From AM-2324 sp042091035 (lineage in GTDB: Bacteria > Bacteroidota > Bacteroidia > Chitinophagales > Saprospiraceae): a DNA stretch of 8,108 nt. The notes under the pieces were generated by a model. It was not told where the DNA came from and searched no databases. It worked only from the letters and a program-made list of their open reading frames with translations. The DNA lies in assembly GCA_042091035.1 (NCBI GenBank), contig JBELIG010000149.1:1-8108 (forward strand), given 5' to 3'. Position numbers and translations under genes: made by a program. Positions 6,465 through 8,108 of this stretch are shown piece by piece (within the stretch, counting starts at the first letter, position 1; every line of letters starts with the position of its first letter).

Positions 6465-8108
6465 TTAATTTAGAATAAGCCTTTCAGTGCTTATATGACC
6501 TGAGGAATTAAATTGTATTAGATACATGCCCTTGTCCAAATGGCTTAAATTTATGACACCTTCTCCCGACTTTAGTTTCATCGATAAGACAGCTTGACCT
6601 TGCAGATTAAAAATGTCTATTCTACCTGAAGGGCCCTTTAATTTATAATTTACTTGATGGACTGCTGGATTTGGAAATATACTAAATGGATCTTCCTTAC
6701 TAAGCGGATTGATCCTCAATATGGTTGAGAATTCATGACTAAGGTCATAATCAATTTGTTTCAATCTTACGTACTTGTGCACATTTGCTGGTCTGCTTAA
6801 TGTATAGTTGTATGTATTGATTTGATTGCCTCCCTTACCGTTTATTCTCGCTTCTGCTGTCCAGTTCGTTAAATCAGATGAGCTTTGTAGTTCGAAGTGA
6901 CTAAAGTTTTCCTCATTACTACTTAACCAGAGTAATTCAGATTCTGTATCCGTCTCTCTTTGTGTAAAACTGAGTAGCTCCAGCGGCATAGGTGTTTGCA
7001 TTGCATCAATAGAGCCTATTGTTATTATTGATCCACTAGCTATTAATGAAGGATCTATGTCGTAGTATAATTCAGTTCCTCCATTGGATGCAAGCGTTGC
7101 TATGGTTGCTCCACTTGTGAAATCACCATCTGCATCTAATAAAATTCGTAAATCACTCACAGTTCCTCCATGTATAAAGTCTGTATAGTCAATTATAAAG
7201 CGGACACCGTTAGCAGGTGTGTTGTGTTGGATTTTCCAATTGCGTTGGAGTAATACCTCGATAGATGGATTTCCTCCATCAGCTATTGGTGATCCAAGTG
7301 TTGTGCCAGAAAGTACTCCGTTGTTATTGCTAAAAAAGATATGTTCACCATTGGATAAAGGACTTCCACTTTGCACCTCAAGCCTTATTGGGTCTCTATA
7401 TGACAGAGACTGCTGTCCATATCCATTTACTGTAGCTGTTTTAGTTACATCCAAACCGGAACCATCGTCTTTAATTACTCCAATCACGTCATAATTGTAT
7501 CCAGCGTTTACTGTTTTGTCATAAATAATTGTTCCAGCTGAATTTTTATAATTTTCACTTGTACCATTGATTCCTTTTGTGATTCCATATTTCATGCACA
7601 AGTATGAAGTGATTTGATTAATTTCTGCATTACTAAGGTCAGCATCATAAGATATGATTTCAGCAACCTTAGTTTGGCTATAAAAGCTGGGAGATGTTGT
7701 TCCATTAGATCCAAGTGTGATTGCATCATTAGGGCCTGTTGACCCAAACATCGTGGTGTTTACATTTGTAACATCTGCACCGTTCAATTCGCAATCAGGT
7801 GATGTTGAGACTTCAACCATTCTTATGGCAACTTCATGAACAATGTCAGAGTTTGCTGCGAAGATTGGACTAGACGAAAAGTAGGTCTGCCATTTACTTA
7901 TAGAGCCATTATTAACAGTCATACCAATTCGATCCCCTTTAATATCTATATCTAGAGTACTTGAATGTCCGTAACTCATTTGTGGCTTACCATCTTCCGC
8001 CTTGGATACTAAAAATAGTGCGCCACCGGTAGGTAAGAGTAATCCACTTGCTGTTGCATCGTAAAGCCATTGATCTACGCCATTAAAACTAAGGTGGTCG
8101 TTGTAGTT
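6465..8108 (-). CDS. Secreted surface protein with type IX sorting domain (5' end missing)
   Basis: The reading frame stays open to the right edge, so the ATG at 7979 is internal: 43 more in-frame codons lie between 7980 and 8108. The 547 residues visible are the C-terminal part of a larger extracellular protein. Residues 1-180 look like the concanavalin/LamG-type region (DUF8202-like) of Bacteroidota surface proteins, with LSFNGVDQWL (6-15) and VAEIISYDADLSNAEINQ (148-165), then YLCMKYGIT (169-177). A beta-rich region follows, containing a calcium-site-like DADGDFTSG (325-333). An FN3-like segment runs from about 373 (PLELLSF) through YVRLKQIDYD (446-455). The last 75 residues (about 473-547, FSIFPNPA through RLILN) are a type A T9SS sorting domain, so the protein should cross the outer membrane through the PorSS/T9SS and be anchored or released. 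The ligand is unknown. It is convergent with hlyD, and no clear own terminator lies near its stop. Confidence 0.9.
   Translation of the reverse strand, partial: NYNDHLSFNGVDQWLYDATASGLLLPTGGALFLVSKAEDGKPQMSYGHSSTLDIDIKGDRIGMTVNNGSISKWQTYFSSSPIFAANSDIVHEVAIRMVEVSTSPDCELNGADVTNVNTTMFGSTGPNDAITLGSNGTTSPSFYSQTKVAEIISYDADLSNAEINQITSYLCMKYGITKGINGTSENYKNSAGTIIYDKTVNAGYNYDVIGVIKDDGSGLDVTKTATVNGYGQQSLSYRDPIRLEVQSGSPLSNGEHIFFSNNNGVLSGTTLGSPIADGGNPSIEVLLQRNWKIQHNTPANGVRFIIDYTDFIHGGTVSDLRILLDADGDFTSGATIATLASNGGTELYYDIDPSLIASGSIITIGSIDAMQTPMPLELLSFTQRETDTESELLWLSSNEENFSHFELQSSSDLTNWTAEARINGKGGNQINTYNYTLSRPANVHKYVRLKQIDYDLSHEFSTILRINPLSKEDPFSIFPNPAVHQVNYKLKGPSGRIDIFNLQGQAVLSMKLKSGEGVINLSHLDKGMYLIQFNSSGHISTERLILN

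Noticed and set aside
7219..7494. Plus-strand open frame inside the surface-protein gene
   Set aside because: It is antisense to a well-supported coding frame with recognisable domains on the minus strand and encodes nothing recognisable.
7977..7979. ATG at 7979 as the start of the surface-protein gene
   Set aside because: The frame continues with 43 sense codons of matching domain sequence to the window edge, and there is no signal peptide after this ATG.
6453..8025. 10-bp direct repeat TAGTGCGCCA at 6453-6462 and 8016-8025 as target-site or att duplication
   Set aside because: Ten-base matches are expected many times by chance in a window of this size, and one copy lies inside a coding frame with no mobile gene between them.

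Overview
The window is most likely chromosomal DNA of a Bacteroidota bacterium outside the Bacteroidales (Flavobacteriia, Saprospiria or Cytophagia type). Three things point there: a C-terminal type IX secretion sorting domain at the end of the right-hand gene; promoter-like elements with the Bacteroidota -7 consensus TAnnTTTG (with a TTG element 21 nt upstream for ettA and pgi); and AT-rich DNA in which start codons lack Shine-Dalgarno sequences. The genus cannot be fixed from this window.

Left part (1-2175, minus strand): a strong intrinsic terminator, then ettA (a ribosome-associated ABC-F ATPase) and a yraN-type endonuclease-fold gene. ettA has its own well-matched promoter in the 64-bp gap. 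From the short divergent gap at 2176-2237, a plus-strand promoter drives a two-gene sugar-phosphate unit: a short Bacillus-type glucose-6-phosphate isomerase (pgi) and, 9 bp later, a bifunctional phosphoglucose/phosphomannose isomerase. Both act on fructose-6-phosphate, and the second adds mannose-6-phosphate, so the pair sits where glycolysis meets nucleotide-sugar supply.

Middle (4551-4697): a tRNA-Leu(GAG) gene with its own -7 element and a near-perfect terminator. Next is a lone HlyD-type membrane-fusion adaptor (4758-5981) with no ABC transporter, protease or recognisable cargo gene in the window.

Right part: a 483-bp stretch without a convincing gene (5982-6464) separates hlyD from a convergent, 5'-truncated gene for a large secreted surface protein (LamG/DUF8202-like region, FN3-like region, type IX sorting domain) that runs off the right edge. 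The gap holds several inverted repeats, three T-tracts, and a terminator whose U-tract points along the minus strand right at the hlyD stop. This arrangement suggests long overlapping 3' ends of the two convergent transcripts or an unrecognised minus-strand RNA.

Most of the window is ordinary housekeeping sequence. The parts most worth a second look are the paired isomerases, the orphan HlyD protein and the structured gap beside it. No CRISPR array, insertion sequence, integrase or defence system was seen.
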